From Devosia sp. (GTDB lineage: Bacteria > Pseudomonadota > Alphaproteobacteria > Rhizobiales > Devosiaceae), in assembly GCF_017307495.1 (NCBI RefSeq), contig NZ_JAFKHE010000015.1:124001-188000 (forward strand): DNA of 64,000 bases, read 5' to 3'. Within the stretch, counting starts at the first letter, position 1. Every line of letters begins with the position of its first letter. The position numbers were made by a program, and so were the translations under genes. Of the stretch, positions 1 through 9,970 are shown in pieces. The notes under the pieces were generated by a model. It was not told the origin of the DNA and ran no database searches. It worked only from the letters and a program-made list of their open reading frames with translations.

Positions 1-1
1 C

Positions 2-349
2 GAACTGGTCGCGGCGGTAGGGCAGGCCATTGCGCAGTCGGAAGGTCGGCGCGCCCTCGTCCAGACGGACATGCGGGCCAATCACAACCCTCGCCGCATG
101 CATACCATCGCCCGGGCCGCAGAGGCACTCGCCGAACGCCTGTCTCGAAACTGCCCCCGCTGCGGCAGCTACGGCTGGGGGCTGGTCGAAGTGGAGCGCG
201 GGCTTCCGTGCTCGGCGTGCGGCATGCCCACCCCGCTCGTGGGCAACGAAGTCCATGGATGCACAGCCTGCCGGCATTCCGAGCGAGCGGCCAGAGGCAA
301 CGGCCTTGCCACTGCCGATCCCCGCCATTGCCCGCACTGCAATCCTTAG
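2..349 (+). CDS. DUF6671 family zinc-ribbon protein (3' part)
   Basis: The frame is open from the left window edge to a stop at 349, so this is the C-terminal ~115 residues of a gene that begins outside the window. It reads through the internal text DMRANHNPRRM and then carries paired cysteines: CPRC, a later CSAC, CTAC and a terminal CPHCNP. This is the pattern of the DUF6671 family, which ends in two zinc-ribbon-like cysteine clusters. The first in-window Met (71) is internal, because coding-like sequence precedes it. The biochemical role of the family is unknown to me; metal binding is inferred from the CxxC pairs. It is not obviously linked to the peptide transporter that follows in the opposite orientation. 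Confidence 0.72.
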   Translation, partial: ELVAAVGQAIAQSEGRRALVQTDMRANHNPRRMHTIARAAEALAERLSRNCPRCGSYGWGLVEVERGLPCSACGMPTPLVGNEVHGCTACRHSERAARGNGLATADPRHCPHCNP

Positions 350-585
350 CAGGATCGTCGCTCGCTCAGGGAATGGGCCTATGCCCGCCCCTGCGCCTCC
401 TCGGCCCAGAGCAACCAAGCCATCGGTCCCCGGATCGAGACCTGCAACACCACCAGACCGACCCAGCCCTTGGCGGAATCTCCCCGATCCGAGGACTGAA
501 CAACCGCTTGGAAATGACTGCTAGGTGACCCCTGAGGGCAATGGCGCATGCTAGATGCCCTGAACGCTCGCCTGCGCAAGCGCGT
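350..585. other. Intergenic spacer, no gene recognised
   Basis: About 236 bases separate the converging DUF6671 and DppF-like genes. Open frames here lack family features and overlap each other. I see no RNA gene, clear hairpin terminator or repeat. Confidence 0.5.
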
Positions 586-1589
<1,004 letters not shown>

Positions 1590-1593
<4 letters not shown>

Positions 1594-2606
1594 GCCAGTT
1601 CCGCCTTCTTACGTGTTTCGCCGGTCTCTGCGGTGGCGACCCAGCACCGGGCGGTGTGGTCGTCGCTGATCGGGAGCAGGGCCGGCACCGTTGTGGTGCA
1701 GCGCGGCTCGCCGGCCTCGCGGCGGACGGCGCAGCGCGGAGCGAAGAGGCAGCCCTGGGGCAGGTTGGTCAGTTGCGGCACGCGGCCCTCGATGACCTCG
1801 AGCATGTCGCGGCCAGCGTCCATGCTCGGAACCGAGCGCAGCAGCGCCTGGGTGTAGGGATGCTTGGGCGAGCGGAACAGGGTCCGCACGTCCGCATGCT
1901 CGACGATCTGGCCGGCATACATCACCGCCACGTGGTCGGCCATTTCGGCGACGACGCCGAGATCGTGGGTGATGAGGATGATGGCCGTGCCGTAGTCGGC
2001 CTGCAACTGCCGCATCAGGTCCAGGATCTGCGCCTGGATGGTGACGTCGAGCGCGGTGGTCGGCTCGTCGGCGATCAGCACCTGCGGTTCACAGGCGAGC
2101 GCCATGGCGATCATGACGCGCTGCGCCATGCCGCCAGACATTTCGTGCGGATAGGCCTTCATGCGCCGCGCCGGGTCGGGGATGCCCACGGCCGCGAGCA
2201 GGCTTGTGGCAGCGGCCTCGGCTTGCTTGGCGTTCATGCCCTTGTGCAGCCGATAGACCTCGGCGATCTGCCGGCCCACCGTGTGCACGGGATTGAGGGA
2301 AGACGAGGGGTCCTGGAAGATCATCGACAGGCGGTTGCCGCGGATGTCGCTGGTCTCGGCGGGGGTCATGCGGCGCAGGTCGACCCCGCCGAGCAGCACT
2401 TCGCCGCCGGTCACCTGGCCCGGATAGGGGATGAGGCCGGCGACGCTGAGCGCCGTGACCGACTTGCCGCAGCCGCTCTCGCCGACAATGCACAGCGTCT
2501 CGCCGGCACTGAGCTCGAAGCTGACCCTGTCCACGGCGGGGGCGACGCCCGAGCGGGTGGTGAAGACGGTGCTGAGGTCGCGGACCTGGAGAATGGGATC
2601 ACTCAT
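1590..2606 (-). CDS. dppD: Peptide ABC transporter ATP-binding protein, DppD/OppD type
   Basis: The second ATPase of the peptide transporter, 338 residues from the chosen start. Walker A GESGCGKS is near 43-50, the signature is MSGGM near 156-160, and Walker [13 protein letters not shown] is near 176-187. An oligo_HPY C-terminus contains CLFAPRC. The frame is open 13 codons further upstream (to 2645), but that would overlap the DppC-like gene. The ATG at 2606 lies 10 bases after the dppC stop, has a GAGG a short distance upstream, and gives the normal N-terminus [12 protein letters not shown]. It forms the usual heterodimeric ATPase with the adjacent DppF-like protein. Confidence 0.92.
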
Positions 2607-2616
2607 TTGCGCCGCC

Positions 2617-3570
2617 TCAACTGTTGAGGCGGGGATCGAGCGCATCGCGGAGTCCGTCGCCCAGGAGGTTGAAGCCGAGCACGGTGATGACGATGGCGAT
2701 GCCGGGGAAGAAGACGAGGTGGGGCGAGGAGAACATCTGGTCCTTCTCGGTGCCGAGCATGGTGCCCCATTCGGGCGTCGGCGGCTGCGCCCCGAGCCCG
2801 AGAAAGCTCAGGCCCGCTGCTTCGAGGATGCCGCTGGCTACGCCCATAGTCGCCAGCACGACGATGGGGGTGAGCGCGTTGGGCAGTACGCGGGTAAAGA
2901 GGATGCGCCACTTGCTGCCGCCCAGCACGCGGCTCGCCGCGACGAAATCCTGCGACTTCACCGAGAGCACGCTGGCCCGCGTGACGCGGGCATAGCCGGG
3001 CACTGAGACCACGGAGATGGCGAGCAGGGCGTTGACTATACCCGGCCCGAGCACCGCCACGATGGCGATGGCGAGGAGCAGGGATGGGAAGCCGAGAATC
3101 ACGTCCATGCAGCGCATGATGACGTTGTCGGTCCAGCCGCCGAAATAGCCCGCAATGGATCCGAGCAGCACGCCGGTAATCAGCGCTACCGAGACGGTGA
3201 CGACGCCGATCATCAGGCTGATGCGCGAGCCGTAGACGAGACGCGAGAACACATCGCGAGAATTGCCGTCGATGCCCATGATGTGCTGGGGCTTGGCGAC
3301 ATCGCAGCCGAACATGTGGACGCAGGGTGGGTCGCGGCGCTTCACCTGCTCGATGCCGATCAGCACCTGGTTGGGATCGTAGGGGGCGATAACCGGTGCG
3401 AAGATGGCGACCAGGACCATGAAGCCGATGAGGAACAGGCCGACCTGGCCCGAGCGCTTTCGGGTGAGGCGCTTGAAGGTCTGCTTCCACAGCGGCACGG
3501 GGTCGCCGAGAAGTCCGTCTTCGATAACGATGGCGGCCGCATTGGCGCTGGCGGTTTTGAGGCTCGTCAT
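2617..3570 (-). CDS. dppC: Peptide ABC transporter permease, DppC type
   Basis: A 317-residue inner-membrane permease. The start ATG at 3570 gives [12 protein letters not shown]; a longer open frame upstream only overlaps dppB out of frame and was discarded. It has the long cytoplasmic N-terminus, a first membrane helix ([25 protein letters not shown]), a periplasmic loop, and the binding-protein-dependent transport domain with helices around residues 110-310, including the [20 protein letters not shown] segment typical of DppC/OppC. The periplasmic loop has two cysteines ([10 protein letters not shown]), as seen in several alphaproteobacterial homologues. It lies 8 bases from dppB and pairs with it to form the channel. 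Confidence 0.93.
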   Translation of the reverse strand: MTSLKTASANAAAIVIEDGLLGDPVPLWKQTFKRLTRKRSGQVGLFLIGFMVLVAIFAPVIAPYDPNQVLIGIEQVKRRDPPCVHMFGCDVAKPQHIMGIDGNSRDVFSRLVYGSRISLMIGVVTVSVALITGVLLGSIAGYFGGWTDNVIMRCMDVILGFPSLLLAIAIVAVLGPGIVNALLAISVVSVPGYARVTRASVLSVKSQDFVAASRVLGGSKWRILFTRVLPNALTPIVVLATMGVASGILEAAGLSFLGLGAQPPTPEWGTMLGTEKDQMFSSPHLVFFPGIAIVITVLGFNLLGDGLRDALDPRLNS

Positions 3571-3578
3571 ATCAGGTC

Positions 3579-4658
3579 CTATTGCGGCCGGACGCGGGGG
3601 TCGAGGTAGGTGTAGGAGAGGTCCACGATGAGGTTCACCACGACGTAGATCGTCGCAATCATTACGGTGAAGGCCTGCACGATGGGGTAGTCGCGGGCGA
3701 AGATGGCCTCGACCAGCATGCGGCCCACTCCGGCGAGGCCGAACACCGTCTCGGTGAGCACGGCGCCGCTGAGCAGAGCGCCCATCTGCAGCCCAAGGAT
3801 CGTCACCACAGGCAGCATGGCGTTGCCGAGCGCGTGGCGGCGCACCACCTTGTTGTCGGGCACGCCCTTGGCCCGCGCGGTGCGGACGTAGTCCCGCCCC
3901 AGCACGTCGAGCAGCGATGAGCGGGTCATGCGGGCGATCACAGCCATTGGGATGGTGGCCACGGCGAGCGCCGGCAGCACCATGTGCCGCAGTGCGTCGA
4001 TGAAGATGATCCAGTTCCCGGTGATCAGCGCGTTGAAGATGTAGAAGTTGGAGACGAACTCGAGGAACTTGGCTCCGAACGTGTCCTTGGCGAGCTCCCA
4101 GTGCCACACCTCGTAGAAGGGTACCGAACTGAGGCCGGCGCTGAGGCGACCCGAGGGCGGAAGCCACAGGGGGGTGCCCTTGAGCATGACGCCGAAGACA
4201 TAGGCCATCATCAGGCCTAGCCAGAAGATCGGCATGGCGATGCCGACATTCGCCAGCGCCATCGTGCCGACATCGGCCGCAGTGTTGTGGCGCCGCGCCG
4301 CGAAGATGCCGATGGCGATGCCGGCGAGGGTGGCGACGATCAGCGCCAGGATGGCGAGCTCCATCGTCATGGGCAAGCGCTCGATGATGATCTGCGTCAC
4401 CGGCCGGGAAAAGCGGATGGAATTGCCAAAATCACCCTGGGCGATATCGCGCAGGTAGTACAGGAACTGCACCGGAATGGGCTGGTCGAGGCCGAAATGG
4501 CGGACGAATTCCGCACAGGTCGCGGCGCTGACCTTGTCGCCCAGCATGGATTTGCACGGATCGCCCGGGATCAGGCGGGCGAGGGAGAAGGTGACGACCA
4601 GGATGCCAAACAAGACGGGAATGGCGCTGAGCAGCCGTTTGATCGCGTATCCAAGCAT
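3579..4658 (-). CDS. dppB: Peptide ABC transporter permease, DppB type
   Basis: A 359-residue permease with the family N-terminus (YAIKRLLSAIPVLFGILVVTF) and the conserved early loop ARLIPGDPC. Five or six membrane helices follow, with the EAA-type cytoplasmic loop RDYVRTARAKGVPDNKVVRRHALGN read in two parts. It is slightly longer than DppB (about 336 residues) because of an extended segment around residues 170-220 before the last helices. It is separated from the upstream binding-protein gene by a 69-base spacer that holds a perfect stem-loop, and is followed after 8 bases by dppC. Confidence 0.92.
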   Translation of the reverse strand: MLGYAIKRLLSAIPVLFGILVVTFSLARLIPGDPCKSMLGDKVSAATCAEFVRHFGLDQPIPVQFLYYLRDIAQGDFGNSIRFSRPVTQIIIERLPMTMELAILALIVATLAGIAIGIFAARRHNTAADVGTMALANVGIAMPIFWLGLMMAYVFGVMLKGTPLWLPPSGRLSAGLSSVPFYEVWHWELAKDTFGAKFLEFVSNFYIFNALITGNWIIFIDALRHMVLPALAVATIPMAVIARMTRSSLLDVLGRDYVRTARAKGVPDNKVVRRHALGNAMLPVVTILGLQMGALLSGAVLTETVFGLAGVGRMLVEAIFARDYPIVQAFTVMIATIYVVVNLIVDLSYTYLDPRVRPQ

Positions 4659-4686
4659 GGGGACATCTAACCGGGCAGGAACGGAT

Positions 4687-4712
4687 GAGGCGGGCGCCGG
4701 AACGCCCGCCTC
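4687..4712 (-). terminator. Intercistronic stem-loop between binding-protein and permease genes
   Basis: A perfect 10-base-pair GC stem (GAGGCGGGCG with its complement) and a 6-base loop sit between the stop of the binding-protein gene and dppB. There is no T-run. Such hairpins after periplasmic binding-protein genes usually stabilise or partly terminate the message, so that more binding protein than permease is made. That role is inferred. Confidence 0.6.
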
Positions 4713-4727
4713 TCGAAGGGAACGACC

Positions 4728-6347
4728 TTACTGGGCGGCCGGGGCGTTCATGATGCCCCACAGGCTCGCGAAGTAGTCGAACGCACCGGTATTGCCGACA
4801 TGCGTCGGGCTCGAGGCGTCGAGGCCGGCGGCGTAGGAGGCGACGACGTCATTGGCGTCGAAATCCGAACCGTCGGTGAACTTCACGCCTTCGCGCAGGT
4901 GACAGACCCACTCGGTGCCATCGGCATTCGGGTCGCAGCTCGTGGCAAGACCGCCGACGATATCGCCGCTGTCCTGTGCGTAGTCGAGCAGCGTCTCGGT
5001 GAGCTGCGTGCAGACGAGCGTCGACTCGCCATCGCTCTCATCGCCGCAATAGAGGCTGATCGGCTCCGCGTTCTGCATGACCACCATGGTGTCCTTGCCC
5101 GGATCGACCAGGCTGAACTGCTTTGCGCCGAACGGACGGTAGCCGGCGTTCTTGACGTAGGCCCGGGCGGCCGAACCGGCGGCAGCGTGCGAGATCGGCA
5201 CCATCGGCACGAGTTCGCGGATGGCGTTGTTGGCGGCCTCGTAGACCGGCTTGGCTGCCTCGACGTCGGCGATCGCCGAGCCCTTGGCCAGCGGCTCGTA
5301 GATTTCCGGCAGGGAGGCACCGAACTGCTGGGTGTCCTTGCCGAAGTGGTAGTCGAGGAAGTTGGTGATGTGCGGGTAGTCTGCGCCCCAGCCCAGCAGG
5401 TAGAAGCCGTCGAGCTTGCCGGCGCTGGCCTGGCCGATGAACTCGCCCGATTCCATCGGGGCGACTTCCGCGTCGATGCCGAGGTTGGCCTTGAGCTGCG
5501 ACTGGAACTCGACCGCGATGGTGCTGGGTTCCGGCAGGTAGGTGCGGAACACGTCGCGGTAGTAGATCTTGGTCTTGAAGCCGTCGGGGAAGCCGGCCTC
5601 GGCAAGGAGCGCCTTGGCGGCCGCCGGGTCGAACCCGTACCAGTCTTCACCGGCGCAGCCATTCGGGATGGTGCACGGCGTGAAGTGCGACGCCAGTTCC
5701 GAACCGTCCGGGAAGTAGTTGTCGACGATGCGCTGGCGGTCGATGCCCATGGCGATGGCCTGGCGCACCTTGACGTTGTCGAATGGCGCAAAGGTGTTCG
5801 TCATGCCCAAGTAGAGCGTGTTCGGCCCCATGATAGGCAGGAACTGCAGGTCGCCGTCGTTTTTGACCGCGTCGAAATCGTCGGGGCTGACGGTGCTGAT
5901 CTGGTCGACGGTGCCCGAGCGCAGTTCGTTGAGCTGGCTGGCGCCGGACGTGCTCCAGCGGAAGACCAGCGTCTCGTAGGCCGGCTTGGTGCCCCAGTAG
6001 TTGTCGTTGCGCTTGAGAATGATCGAATCGCCGCGGTTCCAGGCGTCGAGCTTGAAGGGGCCGGTGCCGATCGGGTTGGTCAGCAGTTCCTTGGTGGGGC
6101 CGGCGGCCGCGATGTGCTCGGAGGGCTGGATGCCGAAGACGATGAACGCGGCCTTGGCCTCGAAGGCCGGATCGGCCGAGCACATAGTGAAGGTTGCGGT
6201 GTGCTCGTCGGTTGCCACGATCGACTTGATCTTGCCGCCGTAATTGCAGTCCGGCGCGACCAGCGACATGCCCTCGAAACTCAATGCCGCACCCGCCGGC
6301 ATCATCGACATGGCGACCGCAGCGCCAAAAAACACCATTCTTTTCAC
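4728..6347 (-). CDS. Extracellular peptide-binding protein (SBP_bac_5 family), circularly permuted order
   Basis: A 539-residue exported protein with a Sec signal peptide (MKRMVFFGAAVAMSMMPAGA). It belongs to the DppA/OppA solute-binding family, but the segment order is unusual. The middle of the normal fold comes first: IKSIVATDEHTATFTMC, GTGPFKLDAWNRGD, RNDNYWG, VRQAIAMGIDR. The part normally at the N-terminus (AEPISLYC, ETLLDYAQ, CHLREGVKFTDGSDFDANDV) is at about residues 427-502, close to the C-terminus. The protein ends with a segment, HVGNTGAFDYFASLW, that would normally lead into residue ~35. Length is normal for the family. It delivers ligand to the DppBCDF-like complex encoded next. 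The start ATG at 6347 directly precedes the signal peptide. Confidence 0.88.
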   Translation of the reverse strand: MKRMVFFGAAVAMSMMPAGAALSFEGMSLVAPDCNYGGKIKSIVATDEHTATFTMCSADPAFEAKAAFIVFGIQPSEHIAAAGPTKELLTNPIGTGPFKLDAWNRGDSIILKRNDNYWGTKPAYETLVFRWSTSGASQLNELRSGTVDQISTVSPDDFDAVKNDGDLQFLPIMGPNTLYLGMTNTFAPFDNVKVRQAIAMGIDRQRIVDNYFPDGSELASHFTPCTIPNGCAGEDWYGFDPAAAKALLAEAGFPDGFKTKIYYRDVFRTYLPEPSTIAVEFQSQLKANLGIDAEVAPMESGEFIGQASAGKLDGFYLLGWGADYPHITNFLDYHFGKDTQQFGASLPEIYEPLAKGSAIADVEAAKPVYEAANNAIRELVPMVPISHAAAGSAARAYVKNAGYRPFGAKQFSLVDPGKDTMVVMQNAEPISLYCGDESDGESTLVCTQLTETLLDYAQDSGDIVGGLATSCDPNADGTEWVCHLREGVKFTDGSDFDANDVVASYAAGLDASSPTHVGNTGAFDYFASLWGIMNAPAAQ

Positions 6348-6710
6348 CAGTTTTCTCCCTCTGGCTTTGTTTTGGTTCGACTAGTCAGCAAAGGCTGCTG
6401 GAGCATCGGCATGGCGTCGAATGCTCCGGCACAGCTACCGTGAAGGCGGCTGCTGCCTTGCCGTTTGGTTTCCTGTGACGCCTTCGCCAAAAAACGACCA
6501 CCGCAGCCCGAATTCGGACGCGATTTTCCCCCGCGAAGGTCAAATGTCAGACAAATAGATGTTGCGCGCCCTGTCAAGGCGACCAATTGGTGGCAGCGCT
6601 GCGCGAAGCGACGCACTACTTTTTCGCTATCGATATCCGCCTCGATGCCGGCCGAGCGGCGCGTCCCGCCGGTAAAACCGGGCTCTCAGAACCAAGAAGA
6701 AACCTAGCGC
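6348..6710. promoter_or_regulatory. Divergent promoter region of the peptide-uptake and peptidase operons
   Basis: A 363-base non-coding gap between the binding-protein gene (minus) and the M20 peptidase gene (plus). It must hold both promoters. Two palindromes stand out: TGTCAGACA at 6545-6553, matching the TGTC-N-GACA core of FadR-type GntR operators, and ACCAATTGGT at 6582-6591. No GntR gene is in the window, so the regulator is unknown. Confidence 0.45.
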
Positions 6711-8099
6711 ATGTCCGACCTCGACCCCGTCCTCGCCCGTGCCGACGCCAACCTCGACACCAGCCTGGAAACCCTGTTCGACCTCGTCCGCATCCCCTCG
6801 ATATCGACCGATCCGGCCCACGCCGGCGATTGCCGGCGGGCGGCACAGCTGCTCGCCGACTACCTGACGAGCCTCGGCTTCGACGCTTCGGTGCGCGACA
6901 CGACCGGCCATCCCATGGTGGTGGCGCATCACGAGGGGCCGAACCCCGACAGCCCGCATTTCCTGTTCTATGGCCACTACGACGTGCAGCCGGTCGATCC
7001 GCTTAACCTGTGGACCACCCCGCCGTTCGAGCCGTCGATCGGCGTTGGGGCCAAGGGCCAGAAGATCATCCGCGGCCGCGGCACATGCGACGACAAGGCG
7101 CAATTGCTGACCTTCGTCGAGGCGGTGCGCGCCTACAAGGAAGTGCAGGGGAGCCTGCCGGCCCGCATCTCGATCATCTTCGAGGGCGAGGAAGAGTGCG
7201 GCTCGCCCTCCGCCCGTCCGTTCCTCGAGGCCAACAAGGACGAGTTGAAGGCCGACTACGTGCTCGTCTGCGACACCGGCATGTGGGACGATGACACCCC
7301 CTCGATCTGCGCCGGCCTGCGGGGCCTCGTGGGCGAGGAGGTCAGGATTTTTGCAGCGAACCACGACCTCCATTCGGGCGGCTATGGCGGCATCGCCGCC
7401 AACCCGCTGCACATCATCGGCAGGATCGTGGCCGGCCTCCACGACGAGGAGGGCAGGGTAACCCTGCCGGGCTTCTACGAGGGCGTCGAGGAGACGCCGG
7501 CCGACCTCAAAGCGGTGTGGGACGGGCTCGAGCGTTCGATGCCGCACGTACTCGATCGCGTTGGCCTGTCCATCCCGGTTGGCGAGAAGAACCGCTCGAT
7601 GCTGGAGCTCAACTGGGCCCGCCCGACCGCCGAGGTGAACGGGATCAGCGGCGGCTATGCCGGCGAAGGCTTCAAGACCGTGATCCCGGCCGAAGCGACC
7701 GCCAAGATCTCGTTTCGCCTGGTGCATAGGCAGGATCCGCTGAAGATCCGCGAGAGTTTCCGTGCCTATGTGCGCTCCAAGGTGCCGGCCGACTGTCGCG
7801 TCGAGTTCGGCGAGCATGGCGCCGCGCCGGCGGTGCAAATGCCCTTCGATGCGCCCATCCTCGACAAGGCAAAGAAGGCACTGCTCGGCGAGTGGTCGAA
7901 GCCGGCCATCGTCACGGGTGGCGGCGGCTCGATCCCCATCGTCGGCGATTTCCGCACCATCCTCGGCATGAACGCGCTGCTCGTCGGCTGGGGCACGGCC
8001 GATGACCGCGGCCATTCGCCCAACGAGAAATACAATCTCAGTTCGTTCCAGAAGGGCATCCGCGGCTGGGTGCGTATTCTCGACGCGATCTCGGCCTGA
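6711..8099 (+). CDS. M20 family metallodipeptidase
   Basis: A 462-residue cytoplasmic zinc peptidase of the M20 (carnosinase/CPG2/PepV-like) family. Metal ligands and catalytic residues are visible in order: GHYDVQPVD (His), RGTCDDKAQ (Asp), FEGEEECGS (catalytic and bridging Glu), VCDTGMW (Asp) and a late DRGHSPNE (His). The dimerisation lid domain lies between about residues 200 and 350 and includes NHDLHSGGYGG. No signal peptide is present. It is followed after 14 bases by an M24 peptidase and is divergent from the peptide transporter, so it probably hydrolyses imported dipeptides. Confidence 0.93.
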   Translation: MSDLDPVLARADANLDTSLETLFDLVRIPSISTDPAHAGDCRRAAQLLADYLTSLGFDASVRDTTGHPMVVAHHEGPNPDSPHFLFYGHYDVQPVDPLNLWTTPPFEPSIGVGAKGQKIIRGRGTCDDKAQLLTFVEAVRAYKEVQGSLPARISIIFEGEEECGSPSARPFLEANKDELKADYVLVCDTGMWDDDTPSICAGLRGLVGEEVRIFAANHDLHSGGYGGIAANPLHIIGRIVAGLHDEEGRVTLPGFYEGVEETPADLKAVWDGLERSMPHVLDRVGLSIPVGEKNRSMLELNWARPTAEVNGISGGYAGEGFKTVIPAEATAKISFRLVHRQDPLKIRESFRAYVRSKVPADCRVEFGEHGAAPAVQMPFDAPILDKAKKALLGEWSKPAIVTGGGGSIPIVGDFRTILGMNALLVGWGTADDRGHSPNEKYNLSSFQKGIRGWVRILDAISA

Positions 8100-8113
8100 A
8101 GGGGGGCTTCACC

Positions 8114-9214
8114 GTGACTGTGGATACCACTGCAAGGCTCGCTGGATTGCGCGACCGGATGAGGGCACAGGGCGTCGACCTCGTGGTGCTCGCGCCGAGT
8201 GCGCACATGGACTGGCTTGTCGGCTTTCACCCGCTGCTCTGCGAGCGGCCATGCCTTCTGCTGGTCGGGCCGGAGCGCGAAGCGTTCCTGATGCCGGCGC
8301 TCAATGCCGAAGGCTCGCGTGAATCGACCGCCATCCCGTTCCACGTCTGGGCCGACGATGTCGGGCCGGTCGAGGCATTTGCCGCAGCCCTGGCCGATGT
8401 CGGCAGCAACTCGGCGAGCCATGTCGTGCTCGACGAAACGATGCGTATCGATTTCGCCGCGCTGGTGCTCGACGCGCTGCCGGGGGCGAGGCGCAGCTTC
8501 ACCGACGACACGCTGAGCTACCTGCGCATGCGCAAGGACCATCGCGAGTACGCGGCCCTCAAGATGAACGCGTTGCTCGCTGACCGGGCCATGCAGGCCG
8601 GCTTCGCGGCCTTGCGCCCGGGCATGACCGAGAAGCAACTGGCGGCCATCATCTTCGACCATTTCGCCTCCGAAGGGGCGCGGCCGGACTTCGCCGTCGT
8701 CGCCGCCGGCTCCAACGGCGCCTTCCCCCATCACCATACCGGCGACCGCGTGCTGGCCGAGGGCGATGCAGTGGTCATCGATATCGGCGGCACCAAGGGT
8801 GGCTTTCCGAGCGACATCACCCGCATGGCCGTGGTCGGTCGCCCGCCCGAGGGCTATGGGCAGATCCACACCATTGTCGAGCGCGCCGTGCAGGCCGCCC
8901 TCAAGGCGGCGCGGCCGGGCGCGCTGGCTCGCGACGTCGATGCCGCGGCGCGCAAGGTGATCACCGATGCCGGCTATGGCGAGTACTTCGTCCACCGCAC
9001 TGGCCACGGCATGGGCATTGGCGGGCACGAGCCGCCCTACATCACGGCAACCTCCGACACGGTGCTGGCCGAGGGCATGGTGTTCTCGATCGAGCCCGGG
9101 ATCTACATCCCCGGTCGCTTCGGCCTCCGACTCGAGGATATCGTGATCCTGCGTGAAGACGGCCCGGAAATCCTCTCGAGTCTGCCGCGAGACGTTCACG
9201 TGGTCGCAGAATAG
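8114..9214 (+). CDS. M24 family Xaa-Pro aminopeptidase/dipeptidase
   Basis: A 366-residue pita-bread-fold metallopeptidase with a GTG start. After a creatinase-like N-terminal domain (about 1-130), the dimetal site is complete: VVIDIGGTKGGFPSDITR (two Asp), HRTGHGMGIGGHEPPY (His), FSIEPGIY (Glu) and LRLEDIV (Glu). This pattern fits prolidase or Xaa-Pro aminopeptidase. It sits 14 bases after the M20 peptidase in the same operon. Together they would deal with imported peptides, including proline-containing ones. A link to PutA further along is possible in physiology but not shown by position. Confidence 0.92.
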   Translation: MTVDTTARLAGLRDRMRAQGVDLVVLAPSAHMDWLVGFHPLLCERPCLLLVGPEREAFLMPALNAEGSRESTAIPFHVWADDVGPVEAFAAALADVGSNSASHVVLDETMRIDFAALVLDALPGARRSFTDDTLSYLRMRKDHREYAALKMNALLADRAMQAGFAALRPGMTEKQLAAIIFDHFASEGARPDFAVVAAGSNGAFPHHHTGDRVLAEGDAVVIDIGGTKGGFPSDITRMAVVGRPPEGYGQIHTIVERAVQAALKAARPGALARDVDAAARKVITDAGYGEYFVHRTGHGMGIGGHEPPYITATSDTVLAEGMVFSIEPGIYIPGRFGLRLEDIVILREDGPEILSSLPRDVHVVAE

Positions 9215-9424
9215 CCGCGCGATCAACGGCAGCCGGACAGGCATCCGCTCCGAGCGACGGCGGCGCGAGGAGGTATCCCCAGCCTCGCCTGTCGAGGGTT
9301 CTGTCGGCTCGGCCTCCGAGGCTCGCGAAGGCCGCCACGCCCTGGTCCTCTGCCACGCGCTGCGCGGGGCGGTGTCAGCGGCACGAATATCTGCGGAGAC
9401 AGCGGGCGGCTTCGGGGCTGGGGG

Positions 9425-9874
9425 CTACGTGGCCAGTCGGCTGATGATGCCGATGGCGATGAACGCAGCGGTCAGTGCGACGGGGATGGTCAGCAGCTGG
9501 GCGACGGCGCCCCAGCCGCTCACGGGGCCGGTATAGGTCTCGACGTCGCCGGCGAGGAAGTTGCCGAGCGAGCCCGGCCCTGGCTGTTGCCGGTCCTTGT
9601 TGGCCAGGCGGAGCATGACGAACGGCAGGCCGAAGTACATGGCGAAGTAGCCCGTGCTCACGCCGAGCGCGATTGCGGCGTTGATGTCGGTGCAAAAGAG
9701 CAGCCACAGCGCGAGCAGCATGGCCCCGTACACGCCAGCGAACATCGTGAACAGCTGCGGATGCAATGTCGCGGCCAGTTCCCGCTCCGGCCAGTTGGTC
9801 AGCGAATGCGTGAGCGAGCCGACGGGCACGGCCCTGGCGATGGCTTCGGCCCCCCGATGAGTCAGCGTTTCCAT
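9425..9874 (-). CDS. Small membrane protein divergent from NsrR, function unknown
   Basis: A 149-residue protein starting at ATG 9874, preceded by a clear GGAGG; an open extension upstream to 9985 would cross the NsrR box and was discarded. Three hydrophobic stretches are visible: about residues 40-60 (FTMFAGVYGAMLLALWLLF), 64-84 (AAIALGVSTGYFAMYFGLPF) and 124-146 (VAQLLTIPVALTAAFIAIGII). I do not recognise a named family. Its 5' leader contains the NsrR operator, so it is probably a direct NsrR target induced by nitric oxide. Confidence 0.7.
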   Translation of the reverse strand: METLTHRGAEAIARAVPVGSLTHSLTNWPERELAATLHPQLFTMFAGVYGAMLLALWLLFCTDINAAIALGVSTGYFAMYFGLPFVMLRLANKDRQQPGPGSLGNFLAGDVETYTGPVSGWGAVAQLLTIPVALTAAFIAIGIISRLAT

Positions 9875-9886
9875 GATCGACCTCCA

Positions 9887-9909
9887 AAGATGCATGAACT
9901 GTGCTTCTT
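9887..9909. promoter_or_regulatory. NsrR operator candidate
   Basis: The sequence has two 11-base half sites around one central base. They match the published NsrR consensus (AAGATGYATTT-N-AAATRCATCTT) at 9 of 11 and 7 of 11 positions by my alignment. It lies 13 bases upstream of the minus-strand membrane gene start and about 60 bases upstream of the nsrR start, so it could control both divergent promoters. Confidence 0.65.
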
Positions 9910-9970
9910 TGAAGGCGTATTGCCGATCCCTGCTCAAAGCAATATGATTGATGCCTGTTTGGATGCGACA

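Noticed and set aside
2606..2645. N-terminal extension of the DppD-like protein
   Set aside because: It would overlap dppC and has no family similarity. ATG 2606 has a ribosome site and gives the normal start.
4800..6443. Plus-strand frame of 547 codons
   Set aside because: Reverse-strand shadow of the peptide-binding-protein gene.
9215..9424. Possible gene between the M24 peptidase and the small membrane protein
   Set aside because: The frames here are extensions or shadows of neighbours without start signals. The spacer separates two converging genes.
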